Shown: in pieces, positions 8,051-16,379 of the stretch
Layout of the letters: each line of letters begins with the position of its first letter
Numbering within the stretch: the first letter of the stretch is position 1
Assembly (NCBI GenBank): GCA_018267825.1
Contig: JAFDXR010000008.1
Coordinates: forward strand, 248,001 to 312,000
Direction of reading: 5' to 3'
DNA from: Bacteroidota bacterium
GTDB lineage: Bacteria > Bacteroidota > Bacteroidia > B-17B0 > Aurantibacillaceae
Length of the DNA stretch: 64,000 nt
Made by a program: the position numbers and the translations under genes
Notes under the pieces: generated by a model
Database searches by the model: none
What the model was told of the DNA's origin: nothing
What the model saw: only the letters and a program-made list of their open reading frames with translations

Positions 8051-8067
8051 TTAACATTAACTTAACA
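8051..8067 (+). promoter_or_regulatory. Pho-box-like direct repeat facing the PiT transporter
   Basis: TTAACATTAACTTAACA, two perfect TTAACA hexamers 11 bp apart, ends 20 bp before the -7 element at 8088. This is where a PhoB/PhoP-type activator would sit in place of a -33 element. It matches the porin-side box at 16 of 17 positions. Confidence 0.65.
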
Positions 8068-8087
8068 TGTTGGACGGGTAATCAGCC

Positions 8088-8095
8088 TACTTTTG
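8088..8095 (+). promoter_or_regulatory. -7 element of the PiT transporter gene
   Basis: TACTTTTG matches TAnnTTTG and lies 22 bp before the ATG. No good -33 motif is present at 19-20 bp, in keeping with activator dependence through the adjacent Pho-like box. Confidence 0.55.
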
Positions 8096-8117
8096 CCCAA
8101 GTAAAAATTTAAAAATT

Positions 8118-9521
8118 ATGTTTGGACTAACAACAGGACTAGCGATCTTACTGGTTATATGCTTATTATTAGCATTCTTCTTTGAATTCATTAACGGGTT
8201 TCACGATACAGCCAATGCCGTGGCCACCGTTATCTATACAAACACATTAAAACCTACTGTAGCGGTTGTATTCAGTGGTTTATTAAACTTTACAGGTGTT
8301 ATGCTGGGTGGTATCACAGTAGCCATGGGTATTGTGAACCTCCTCCCGATGGAAGCCCTGGTTGATGCCAATGTATACCACAGTGTGGCACTGGTCATGG
8401 CACTTCTGTTAAGTGCAATTATCTGGAACTTCGGTACCTGGTATTTCGGAATTCCTGCATCGAGCTCACACACGGTTATCGGAGCTGTGCTCGGGATCGG
8501 GTTTGCATTCTATTGCATATCTGACTACAACGGACCGGATCCCGTAAACTGGAAAAAAGCACAGGATACCCTGCTTTTCTTATTTGTATCGCCACTGGTT
8601 GGTTTCGCCCTCTCCATTGTAATTATGTATGTATTCAAAAGGCTCGTGAAAAACGATTATATCTACAAAGAGCCTATTCCTGGTAAAAAACCACCGCTGT
8701 GGATCCGCGCCCTGCTTACATTGACCTGCGGTACAGTAAGTTTTGTTCACGGGCAGAACGACGGACAAAAAGGGGTTGGTCTCGTGATGCTCATCCTCAT
8801 TGCCATTCTGCCGGGTTATTTCGCCATCAAATCAGACCACGATCTTTCGGTAACGACAGCCAACATCAATAAGATCGAGTTCCTGATGCATAAAACGGAT
8901 ACAACCTTATTATCTGAAAAAGAATATCACATGTGGAAGGATATTGAAACGAATAACGCTTCTTTAACCGCCATGTTTGCCGGCAAGAAAACAGCTGAAG
9001 AGATTGATGTAAAAGAGCGTTTCGGTATCCGCAAAAGTATTATCAAAATCACCAAAGGTGCTGAAAAGCTGATCGAAGGTGGTAACCTTTCATTAAGCCA
9101 GAATGAAATCGGTGAAGTTCAGAAAGAAGTAAAAGTGGCTAAGAAATTTATTGAATATGCGCCACAGTGGGTTATTATCGGTATTTCCATTGCACTGGGT
9201 CTTGGTACCATGGTGGGCTGGAAACGTATTGTAAAAACCATTGGTGAAAAAATCGGTAAACAGCACATGAGCTATGCACAGGGTGCCAGTGCCGAGATCA
9301 CCGCCAGTATCCTTATTGGTGTAGCTACCTGGTCGAGTAAACCCATCAGTACCACACACTCCCTGAGTAGTGGTATAGCGGGTGCCATGGTGGCCAAAAA
9401 AGGTCTGAAAAATCTCCAGAAGAAAACCGTGAAGAGCATTATCCTGGCCTGGGTACTTACATTGCCTGTAACCATCGTGCTTTCGGGATCATTATTCTTA
9501 TTGTTCCGCTGGTTACTGTAA
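8118..9521 (+). CDS. Inorganic phosphate transporter, PiT family
   Basis: A 467-residue inner-membrane carrier with about ten membrane segments. The two inverted PiT signatures are present: GFHDTANAVAT (residues 27-37) and a second copy near the C-terminus around GASAEITASILIG and SKPISTTHSLSSG. A further VHGQNDGQKGVG motif lies mid-protein. A hydrophilic central loop of about 110 residues (roughly 235-345) separates the halves. PiT proteins import phosphate, usually as metal phosphate, with protons or sodium. The divergent porin and shared Pho-like boxes support a phosphate-starvation role, although PiT genes are constitutive in some bacteria. Confidence 0.93.
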   Translation: MFGLTTGLAILLVICLLLAFFFEFINGFHDTANAVATVIYTNTLKPTVAVVFSGLLNFTGVMLGGITVAMGIVNLLPMEALVDANVYHSVALVMALLLSAIIWNFGTWYFGIPASSSHTVIGAVLGIGFAFYCISDYNGPDPVNWKKAQDTLLFLFVSPLVGFALSIVIMYVFKRLVKNDYIYKEPIPGKKPPLWIRALLTLTCGTVSFVHGQNDGQKGVGLVMLILIAILPGYFAIKSDHDLSVTTANINKIEFLMHKTDTTLLSEKEYHMWKDIETNNASLTAMFAGKKTAEEIDVKERFGIRKSIIKITKGAEKLIEGGNLSLSQNEIGEVQKEVKVAKKFIEYAPQWVIIGISIALGLGTMVGWKRIVKTIGEKIGKQHMSYAQGASAEITASILIGVATWSSKPISTTHSLSSGIAGAMVAKKGLKNLQKKTVKSIILAWVLTLPVTIVLSGSLFLLFRWLL

Positions 9522-9547
9522 GGAGAAGCCCTGTTTGTTTATATAAT

Positions 9548-9578
9548 AAAAGACCCCGGTTACTGACCGGGGTCTTTT
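9548..9578. terminator. Bidirectional terminator between convergent genes
   Basis: A perfect 13-bp stem (9548-9560 with 9566-9578) surrounds a five-base loop, with A-rich and T-rich sides. It can end both the plus-strand PiT transcript and the minus-strand gene at 9584. Confidence 0.9.
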
Positions 9579-9583
9579 ATTTT

Positions 9584-9853
9584 CTAGTGCCTTCTTTTAT
9601 TGGGTTTCTTTTCTGTTTTTTTCTCTTCGGGCTTTGTATCGCCTTTGGTGTCTCCTTCGAGTTGTTGTTGTTTTCCGGTTGTAGCCGTTTTATTCGGGAG
9701 GGCTTTCTCGTTAATAGAACGATTCTGGCCTTCCGATTCAGGGGCCGGTGCCGAGGCTTTTTTATCGGCTTTTTTCGTTTCTTTTGGGTTGTCCTGGGCC
9801 GACAAAGCGCCGACTACAAGCAGGCATGCGATAGATAGAATAAGTTTTTTCAT
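9584..9853 (-). CDS. Small exported Lys/Glu-rich low-complexity protein
   Basis: An 89-residue protein with a clear signal peptide (residues 1-19, cleavage after LSAQ). The mature part is hydrophilic and rich in Lys, Glu, Thr and Pro, without hydrophobic strands, and is probably disordered. No family is recognised. It is followed by the shared terminator and preceded by a 92-bp gap, so it is transcribed separately from, or at the end of, the TSP3/SPOR operon upstream. Confidence 0.65.
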   Translation of the reverse strand: MKKLILSIACLLVVGALSAQDNPKETKKADKKASAPAPESEGQNRSINEKALPNKTATTGKQQQLEGDTKGDTKPEEKKTEKKPNKRRH

Positions 9854-9945
9854 AGTTATATAGTTTTAACCGGGACGTTTTGGTTCTGTAAAATTACCAT
9901 TATTATGCCAGAATTAATACCGGCTTCGATAACGGGTAGACGACC

Positions 9946-12165
9946 TTATTTCAGGAGATCAAGGGCTTCCTGGATGGAAATAACCTCTCCCTTGAAGATG
10001 GCGATGACAAACGCCTCGCTATAGCCCTTGTTGTTGAGCTCTTCGCGGAGTTTATCGGCCTGGGAGTAGTCTTTGAACTCGCCTGTAGTATAGCGTAACA
10101 TACCATTGGCTGTTGCCTGTTTTTCCACTCCCTGTATTTCTTTGGTTTTTTCTTCGAAGTCGTTATCTCCGGCTTTGCGTAATGCACCAAGCTGAACTTT
10201 AAAACTGATGAGTTCTTTATTCACGGAACTGAATACCACTTTTTCGTCGAGGTTTTCTTTCTCGGTTGTTTCCATGGTCGCCGCCGTTTTATTCATTGGT
10301 ATACGTTTGCCATCCTGGTAGGCTGTAATAAAGGCATCGGTATATCCGTCGACCACCAGGTCGGCTTTGAGAGCTGCGGCTCCATTGATGGTTTTGAAAC
10401 CTTTGGTGACATAGCGGTAAATGCCTTCTTCTGTCTGCAACTCGATGATATTTCCGGCATTTCGGAATACTTCTTTGGAAATACGGTGTTTGTAGGCCCC
10501 AAGCTGTACACGGTAAACGATCGTTCCTTTTTCAAAGATATCGTCGTTGCTGGTGCCGGCACTTGTTGAGGTTGTATTGGTTACGGCCGATTCGGTGCCT
10601 GTGCCAGCGGCAGTAGTACCTGTGTTTGCTGCATTACCAATAAGCTTATTGATCTCGTCGTCGCTCAGGGTTACCATGTCGTCATTCTTGAAATAGCCTA
10701 CCTGTGCATTTTTATAGCCATCGGTCCGATATTCTTCGCGTTTTTTGAGGGCGGTTCCTATTTCATTATAGGATCCGGAGGTATATACGACTGTTGTGTT
10801 ATCTGATAGTATAGCCGATTTAACATCGCCGATACTCAGGAGCTTCGTCATTTCGTCGGTTGGAACAGCACCCTGGTAACGGGCCAGTTCAACAGTATAA
10901 ACGGTTTCGTTGGATGTTGCTTTCCTTATAGAATCCTGTTTTTGTTTTTCGGCCTGTGCATAGAAATTCTCAACCACTTCTTTTTTGCTGAACTCTCCTG
11001 TACTATCCATATAATGGTTGAACCAGTCCTGCCAGTATTCGTCTGTGAGTGCTACACCATCCATGTTCACTTCGCTGCCTGCAGGTGTCTGTAGTTCTTT
11101 ATCGGCATAGTTCGGAACATGGTCGAGGTCATCGTCGTACGGACAGCCGCTCGAATCTACCGGAACACCTTTTGGTGTGCCGTGACACTTGTCCCTGAAA
11201 TCGTTTACACCATCCTGGTCGTAGTCGCCATTATCAATGGCCAGCCAGTCGATATCATCGTAGTAATTATCCGGTAATGTATCAAGTCCTTTGCGCTTTA
11301 TAACGAGGTCATACTGCAGTGCGAAGGATGTATAAACGAATCGGTCGTTCTGACGGTTACCGGCGCGATTGCCCACGCTTTTACTGGTTATACCATCAAT
11401 ATAATCGGTTGTGGTGAAATAATACTGAACGCCCATTTTAAAATCAACGCGGTCGGTTACCTTCATGATGGCGCCGAACCCGATGGGGAATGCCCAGGCA
11501 CGCTCCGGATATTTTCCGAAGCCATCGGCATTGAGTTCGCGAATATCGGTTTCGTAACGGTAATCGCGTACAAGGTTCACTGCATTTTGTGAGCCCGGCG
11601 ATCCTTCGGGCATATTCTTGATAGACCCGTCGCTCCAGTAGTAGTATTTGTTTCCTTTATTGTCGTACATGTCTGTTTTAGACAGGAACTCAAATGATGA
11701 AACACCGGCAGAGATCCATGGCCGGATTTTATAGCGATCCGGGATCAGGTTGCCGAAATCGTAGGTAAGGCTGATGCCTCCGGAACGGATTTCCGATTGA
11801 AAGTTCTGCTGGCGATTGTCGAGCCACTCGTTGGCCCCCAGTTTTCCGAAAAGAACATTGAAATTAAGTTGAAACGAACGGCTCAGGCTTTGAGATACAT
11901 TGAGGTCGAAGGCATAGCGGCCTGTCCATGGTGCCTGGTAGTGTTTGTTGTAGAGGTCGCCATAGAACGACATCATACCGGTACCGAGGGAGATTTTAGG
12001 TTTAAAAACCTCGCCGATAACGGGTGGCTGAATTTCTGTTTTTTGTTTTTTACTGCTTACAGAATCCTGCGCCGGCGCCATTGATTTCGAGGAAACACTG
12101 TCGGTTTGTGCAAATGGTGTAAAGAAGCTGAAGATAAGGAGTATGGTGACAGCGATACGAATCAT
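9946..12165 (-). CDS. Outer-membrane beta-barrel with TSP type-3 repeat and tandem SPOR-like domains
   Basis: A 739-residue protein. A signal peptide (1-19) is followed by a roughly 250-residue porin-like barrel domain containing the landmark YYYWSDGSIKN. Next comes a calcium-type thrombospondin-3 segment (NGDYDQDGVNDFRDKC, then DDDLDHVPNYADKE). The C-terminal half holds two SPOR-type repeats (YRVQLGAYKH about residue 553, FKVQLGALRK about 660) and a weaker one before them (YTVELARYQG about 425). SPOR domains bind denuded peptidoglycan glycan, so the protein may tie an outer-membrane barrel to the cell wall. It is last of a three-gene operon (39-bp gap) and is paralogous to the first gene at 13609-14880. 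Confidence 0.75.
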   Translation of the reverse strand: MIRIAVTILLIFSFFTPFAQTDSVSSKSMAPAQDSVSSKKQKTEIQPPVIGEVFKPKISLGTGMMSFYGDLYNKHYQAPWTGRYAFDLNVSQSLSRSFQLNFNVLFGKLGANEWLDNRQQNFQSEIRSGGISLTYDFGNLIPDRYKIRPWISAGVSSFEFLSKTDMYDNKGNKYYYWSDGSIKNMPEGSPGSQNAVNLVRDYRYETDIRELNADGFGKYPERAWAFPIGFGAIMKVTDRVDFKMGVQYYFTTTDYIDGITSKSVGNRAGNRQNDRFVYTSFALQYDLVIKRKGLDTLPDNYYDDIDWLAIDNGDYDQDGVNDFRDKCHGTPKGVPVDSSGCPYDDDLDHVPNYADKELQTPAGSEVNMDGVALTDEYWQDWFNHYMDSTGEFSKKEVVENFYAQAEKQKQDSIRKATSNETVYTVELARYQGAVPTDEMTKLLSIGDVKSAILSDNTTVVYTSGSYNEIGTALKKREEYRTDGYKNAQVGYFKNDDMVTLSDDEINKLIGNAANTGTTAAGTGTESAVTNTTSTSAGTSNDDIFEKGTIVYRVQLGAYKHRISKEVFRNAGNIIELQTEEGIYRYVTKGFKTINGAAALKADLVVDGYTDAFITAYQDGKRIPMNKTAATMETTEKENLDEKVVFSSVNKELISFKVQLGALRKAGDNDFEEKTKEIQGVEKQATANGMLRYTTGEFKDYSQADKLREELNNKGYSEAFVIAIFKGEVISIQEALDLLK

Positions 12166-12204
12166 AAAATCATTTTGCTTATACGCAATCTGTTGGAAAG
12201 GGTT

Positions 12205-13584
12205 CTATTTATACCATTTTTGACTGGTTATCATGAGGGCTTCCTGTACGGTGATGCGCTTTGGTCCGTTGTATGCAGCCACAAATGCACTCGCACAACC
12301 TTTCTGTTTCATTTCTTCTCGATGATCACGTGCGCCTTTATACTCGTTGAAATTACCAACCATAAACTTATTGAATCCTTCAGCCATTTCGCTGCGGATG
12401 TTAGCGCTTACGTTAAATTTGCGGGCCAATACCTCTGAACCGATGGCATTACGGAAAGCACCAATCTGAACGCAATAAGACACATTTCCTTCTTTTTTGG
12501 AGATCGGCGAAGTGGTTTCTGTTTTAACCGGTGTGTTATTATCTGCAACAGCTGCTGTTGTATTGGTGTTTGTCGCGGTGTTATTGTCCGCTTGTTTTTC
12601 AGTTGTTGTGGTTTCCGTAGGAACTGTTTTTGTATTGTTAGATGCTACAGCACTGTTGGATGAAATGAATGTTCCCGGGATTTTGATTTTTTTGGTCTGA
12701 TCATTTTCCAGGTAAGAAAACTCCCCTTCCAGTTTGGCGTCGGGAGAAGCAGTTGGGCTTTTTTCGAGAATATAGTTCACCACCATTTCATCTTCGGCCG
12801 GCAGTGATACCCAAACAAATTTGGCTTTTCCATCGGCTACAGAGAATGAGCTGCCCGAGTTTTTGGTACCGGCTTTAGCGGTATATCCTTCCGGAATAAG
12901 GTCCTGGTATTTGGCAAATCCCTTGATTCCCGGTTTTTTGATTTTAACCTCGATATTGTATTCCCCGGCATTGGCTCCATCTGTAATGGTGCGGATACAG
13001 GCCACATTGCTGGCTGGCTCGGCCGGTGTTTCAAAAGAAGATGGGGTTGTGGTAGGGCTTGTTGTAACCGGCGTCGTATTTTCGACCGGGGTAGTTGTAG
13101 TAACAGGTTCTGTGGCGGTGGTTGGTGTGGTTGTAGCCGCTACAGGTTCTCCTCCTTCGCCAACCACAATTTCAACCGGGCTCATTTCAATAACTTCTTT
13201 CGCATTGTTGTTTACAAACGAATATTTTGCTGCAATCGTTTTGGTACCGGAAGCCGACGCATCAAGAGCCACTGTAAATTTCACTGTAAACTCCGGATCC
13301 GATGGTGCCGAAGTCCAGATGTACTTGGCCATATTGTTTTCGAAGGTGAAATTAGCGCCTTTGCTATCAGACTCTTTTATTGTAAAACCCTGTGGGACTT
13401 CGATCTGCAATTTGGCAAAACCACCCACACTTCCCTTTTTGATGAGGATTTCTGCTGCAAATTCGGTTCCTGGTTTTGCGTTTTTCGGAAAATTACCGGT
13501 CAGTGAGCCGGGGCCATCGCCAAAGAAAAAGCCAAATATAAACAGGATGACTGAATGAAAGCAGATAACGAGTGGTTTTATCAT
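12205..13584 (-). CDS. Exported protein with duplicated unknown beta domain, Thr-rich linkers and C-terminal SPOR
   Basis: A 459-residue protein. After an N-terminal hydrophobic segment (about 1-22) come two related beta domains. Domain one (about 40-140) has GFAKLQIEVPQGFT and AKYIWTSAP; domain two (about 205-305) has GFAKYQDLIPEGYT and AKFVWVSLP, so this is an internal duplication. Thr/Pro-rich linkers (148-190 and 310-362) follow each. A SPOR domain ends the protein (YCVQIGAFRN at 370-379 to AFVAAYNG at 433-440). It is the middle gene of the operon, 24 bp after the upstream barrel gene. The duplicated domain is unassigned; a cohesin- or Ig-like fold is a guess. Confidence 0.7.
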   Translation of the reverse strand: MIKPLVICFHSVILFIFGFFFGDGPGSLTGNFPKNAKPGTEFAAEILIKKGSVGGFAKLQIEVPQGFTIKESDSKGANFTFENNMAKYIWTSAPSDPEFTVKFTVALDASASGTKTIAAKYSFVNNNAKEVIEMSPVEIVVGEGGEPVAATTTPTTATEPVTTTTPVENTTPVTTSPTTTPSSFETPAEPASNVACIRTITDGANAGEYNIEVKIKKPGIKGFAKYQDLIPEGYTAKAGTKNSGSSFSVADGKAKFVWVSLPAEDEMVVNYILEKSPTASPDAKLEGEFSYLENDQTKKIKIPGTFISSNSAVASNNTKTVPTETTTTEKQADNNTATNTNTTAAVADNNTPVKTETTSPISKKEGNVSYCVQIGAFRNAIGSEVLARKFNVSANIRSEMAEGFNKFMVGNFNEYKGARDHREEMKQKGCASAFVAAYNGPKRITVQEALMITSQKWYK

Positions 13585-13608
13585 ATGTGGTATGTATGTG
13601 TATTCGCG

Positions 13609-14880
13609 CTATTGTTCGAAGAAGAAGTCTATGAGCTTGTTGATTTTCTCAACTGTAAATGAACTTTCTCCTTCAAAGAATCCGTCAATGGTTTTGGTAA
13701 TTTCATCTGCCGAAATGTAGCCGTCTTTATTCAGGTCGGCCGCTTCAAATTCTGCAGGAATTTTAGAGCCCTTACCTGTTTTATTAACCTGTTTCGACTG
13801 GTTTTCTACTTCTTTCAGGTATGTTAAACTTGGCGCATTGTTAAATCCTTCACTACGTTCGGCTGCCAGTGAATCCCACATGAGCTGGCGCTTGGCATAT
13901 TCATCTTCGTTGATGGTAACGCCGTTACCGTCTACTTTAGCTCCTTTTTTCGTGTTCAATTCCTTATCCATGTAGTCGTAAACACCGTCCTCATCCTTAT
14001 CTTCCGGGCAGCCGTTGTTGTCTACTTTTACCCCTTTAGGCGTTCCGAGACATCTGTCGGCAAGGTCTTTTACACCATCGCCATCACTGTCTGTTTTATC
14101 CACATCTTTAAAGTTTACGTCTTCGTATCCGTTTTTCGGTTTTTTACCAAAATGAACGTTGAGGCCAACCTGTGCCTGTACCCAGCTGTCGTTTCCGCCG
14201 CTTTTGTAATTATCGAGATAATCGCTCATGCAGAGGTTGTAGATAACACCCACGCGGATGCTGGTTCTGAAGCCCATCTGGAATTTAGCCCCAACTCCCA
14301 GCGGTATGTAAAGTGTGCCACGGGAATAATTATGAGCTGAATCTTTCAGCTGGGTTTCGTAGGTATAATCGCGCTTAATGATCTGCGCAACCGGTTCATT
14401 GGCTGAACTTTCGGTGAGGTTGCGGATAGATCCATCGGACCAGTAGTTGTAAACTGTGCCGTTTTTATCGCGTAAATCGCCATAGGGGTCAAATTTCAGA
14501 TAACCAATACCTGCCTGCAGATAGGGGGCTACCGGGCGGTCTTTTCCGCCGATTTTATCAAAAAATGCAAAGATATTGAGGGCTCCGCCATAAATATTGC
14601 TCTGGAAATTGCGGTGTGATGACTTATCGTTGTCCGTTCCGGCCAGCTTACCGTATAATCCGTCGATGCCTATTCCGAGTATATTCCCGATACGGTATTC
14701 CACTCCAAGGCCATAGCCCAGGCGGGAATCACTGAAAAAGTTTGCATTATTCTTACGACCAACATCACCGGTAAATCTGAGCCCGTTCACATTTCCTGTT
14801 ACGCTTAACTGGGAGAAAACCGTCGTAGTAAAAAACAAGCTTAGTAATAGGAACCCAATCTTTGTTATTATTTTGTTCAT
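13609..14880 (-). CDS. Outer-membrane beta-barrel with TSP type-3 repeat and EF-hand
   Basis: A 423-residue protein. A signal peptide (1-23) is followed by a barrel-like domain (about 25-245) that shares YNYWSDGSIRNL and RDYTYET with the paralogue at 9946-12165. A thrombospondin-3 calcium segment follows (DSDGDGVKDLADRC, then DKDEDGVYDYMDKE), and an EF-hand loop DLNKDGYISADEI lies near residue 387. Unlike its paralogue it has no SPOR domain. It is first of the three-gene operon, with a -7 element at 14932-14939. It is predicted to sit in the outer membrane with calcium-stiffened periplasmic or surface parts. Confidence 0.75.
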   Translation of the reverse strand: MNKIITKIGFLLLSLFFTTTVFSQLSVTGNVNGLRFTGDVGRKNNANFFSDSRLGYGLGVEYRIGNILGIGIDGLYGKLAGTDNDKSSHRNFQSNIYGGALNIFAFFDKIGGKDRPVAPYLQAGIGYLKFDPYGDLRDKNGTVYNYWSDGSIRNLTESSANEPVAQIIKRDYTYETQLKDSAHNYSRGTLYIPLGVGAKFQMGFRTSIRVGVIYNLCMSDYLDNYKSGGNDSWVQAQVGLNVHFGKKPKNGYEDVNFKDVDKTDSDGDGVKDLADRCLGTPKGVKVDNNGCPEDKDEDGVYDYMDKELNTKKGAKVDGNGVTINEDEYAKRQLMWDSLAAERSEGFNNAPSLTYLKEVENQSKQVNKTGKGSKIPAEFEAADLNKDGYISADEITKTIDGFFEGESSFTVEKINKLIDFFFEQ

Positions 14881-14931
14881 AAAAACAGGTATAAAAATTT
14901 CCGATTAAATTAGTTGTTTTTTCTTAATAAG

Positions 14932-14939
14932 CAAAACTA
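14932..14939 (-). promoter_or_regulatory. -7 element of the TSP3/SPOR operon
   Basis: The minus strand reads TAGTTTTG (TAnnTTTG), 51 bp before the ATG at 14880. No clear -33 motif was seen. Confidence 0.5.
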
Positions 14940-14999
14940 TTCTAAAAATAATATAGCCCTGCTTATAATCCCTTTACTTTTAAACAGTTAAATGTTAAT

Positions 15000-15788
15000 T
15001 TACAGGCAGCCTGTGCGGCCTCCGTCGACCGGTAAATTGATCCCGTTGATATAGGATGCTGCCGGAGAAGCCAGGAATGCTACGGCATTGGCGATTTCGG
15101 ACGCTTCCCCGAAACGACCCATCGGAATCTCATGCAGCATCTCCTGCTGAACACTTTCGGTGGCATGTCCGGTTTTGCTGGCCTTGTTCTCGATAATGCT
15201 TTTGAGTCGCTGGGTGGCTGTTGCCCCCGGGAGCACATTGTTGACCGTGATATTGTATTTTCCAAGCTCATTGGCCATGGTTTTGGCCCAGTTGCCAACA
15301 GCGGCCCTTATGGTGTTGGAAACCCCCAGGTTGGGCAGAGGCTGTTTGACAGAGGTTGAAATAATATTGACAATGCGGCCATAGCGGGCATTTTTCATGC
15401 CTTCGATACAGGCCTGGGCCAGAATGTGGTTGCAGATAAGATGACTGTTGAAGGCCGCCAGGAAATCTTCCGTTTTGGCTGTGTGCGCCGGTCCGGCAGG
15501 AGGTCCACCGGTGTTATTCACCAGGATATGAACAATGCCCTGACGCTGCATATAAGCATCCATAAGGGTTTTCAGGTTTTCAGGATTCGAGAAATCGACG
15601 CAGAGGTAAGAGTGTATCTGTCCGGCCGCTGTGCTGAGTTCCTGTTTTACTTCCTTAAGGGCCTGTTCATTACGCGCTACAAGTGTAACACTGGCTCCAA
15701 GGCTGGCAAGTTCGAGCGCCACGGCTTTGCCAATTCCCTGAGTGCTGCCACACACCAGCGCCTGTTTATGTTTAAGATCTAAATTCAT
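15000..15788 (-). CDS. Short-chain dehydrogenase/reductase lacking the usual YxxxK pair
   Basis: A 262-residue SDR with a Rossmann fold. The cofactor motif GSTQGIG (14-20), NNTGG (91-95) and the catalytic-region serine (IISTSV, about 142-147) are present. At the YxxxK position the protein reads SNTIR (157-161), so the general base Tyr and the Lys are replaced. A beta-ketoacyl-reductase-like SDR subgroup with this loss is known, with unclear activity. I chose ATG at 15788, giving the normal family N-terminus; an in-frame ATG at 15821 adds eleven residues. No neighbour reveals a substrate. Confidence 0.85.
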   Translation of the reverse strand: MNLDLKHKQALVCGSTQGIGKAVALELASLGASVTLVARNEQALKEVKQELSTAAGQIHSYLCVDFSNPENLKTLMDAYMQRQGIVHILVNNTGGPPAGPAHTAKTEDFLAAFNSHLICNHILAQACIEGMKNARYGRIVNIISTSVKQPLPNLGVSNTIRAAVGNWAKTMANELGKYNITVNNVLPGATATQRLKSIIENKASKTGHATESVQQEMLHEIPMGRFGEASEIANAVAFLASPAASYINGINLPVDGGRTGCL

Positions 15789-15844
15789 GGATATGCTTAC
15801 AATTTGAGTACGAATATACAAAAAGTGCGCATTGGCAGCGGCTT

Positions 15845-16339
15845 TTAATCCTCTGTATCTTCCTCCGGTTTCAGGAGGTCCATCGCCAGATCGCGTTCAA
15901 ATCCGCGACTCATGGCATACTGCACCAGCTTATACTGCAGTTTTACCGGATGCGGCTCTTTTACCTGTTTGCGGCGGGTAGCTATCACCTGGCGGAGGGT
16001 TTTCAGGTACTCATCATCATCAATTTCTTTCATGGCCTGGCGAATCGAATAATCGCTTACCTTCCTGCGTTTGAGTTCGATCTTGATTTTCTGCTTTCCC
16101 CATTTTTTAATCCTGAATTTACCACGGGCAAAACTTCTGGCAAAACGCTCTTCGTTCAGGAAATTATCCTGGATGAGCTGTGCTATAAGCGATTCAACCG
16201 CATCGGGCCACAAACCAAACTCATACAGCTTGTCGCGCACCTCCTGCTGGCAGCGTTCCTGGTAGGCACACCAGTTGCTTATTTTCTGGTAAGCCAGTAC
16301 GGGATCGGTTATTTTTTTTGCTGCTTTTTCGGGTTGCAT
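15845..16339 (-). CDS. recX: Regulatory protein RecX
   Basis: A 164-residue all-helical basic protein of three RecX-type three-helix repeats. Recognisable pieces are CAYQERCQQEVRDKLYEFG (27-45), FLNEERFARSFARGKFRIKKWG (61-82) and the later IKIELKRRKVS. RecX binds RecA filaments and limits recombination and SOS activity. recA is not adjacent, which is common in Bacteroidota. It is divergent from the rRNA methyltransferase gene, 40 bp away. Confidence 0.88.
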   Translation of the reverse strand: MQPEKAAKKITDPVLAYQKISNWCAYQERCQQEVRDKLYEFGLWPDAVESLIAQLIQDNFLNEERFARSFARGKFRIKKWGKQKIKIELKRRKVSDYSIRQAMKEIDDDEYLKTLRQVIATRRKQVKEPHPVKLQYKLVQYAMSRGFERDLAMDLLKPEEDTED

Positions 16340-16366
16340 GTAACAAATTTAGCAATTGCTTTTTAT

Positions 16367-16374
16367 TACCTTTG
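16367..16374 (+). promoter_or_regulatory. -7 element placing the start codon at the transcript end
   Basis: TACCTTTG (TAnnTTTG) ends only five bases before the ATG at 16380. With the usual short gap from the -7 element to +1, the mRNA would be leaderless or nearly so. The same octamer occurs before pbpC and the 53899 gene. Confidence 0.55.
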
Positions 16375-16379
16375 GAACG

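Larger units (their letters stand above)
7811..8117. other. 307-bp divergent control region between porin and PiT genes
   Basis: This AT-rich stretch has no ORF of interest. It holds two Pho-box-like direct repeats (7877-7893 facing the porin, 8051-8067 facing the transporter), a further lone TTAACA at 8017-8022, and a -7 element for the transporter. Otherwise I see nothing in it. Confidence 0.7.

Noticed and set aside
12821-13558. 245-codon plus-strand frame of low complexity
   Set aside because: Antisense shadow of the SPOR protein's Thr/Pro-rich linkers and repeats.
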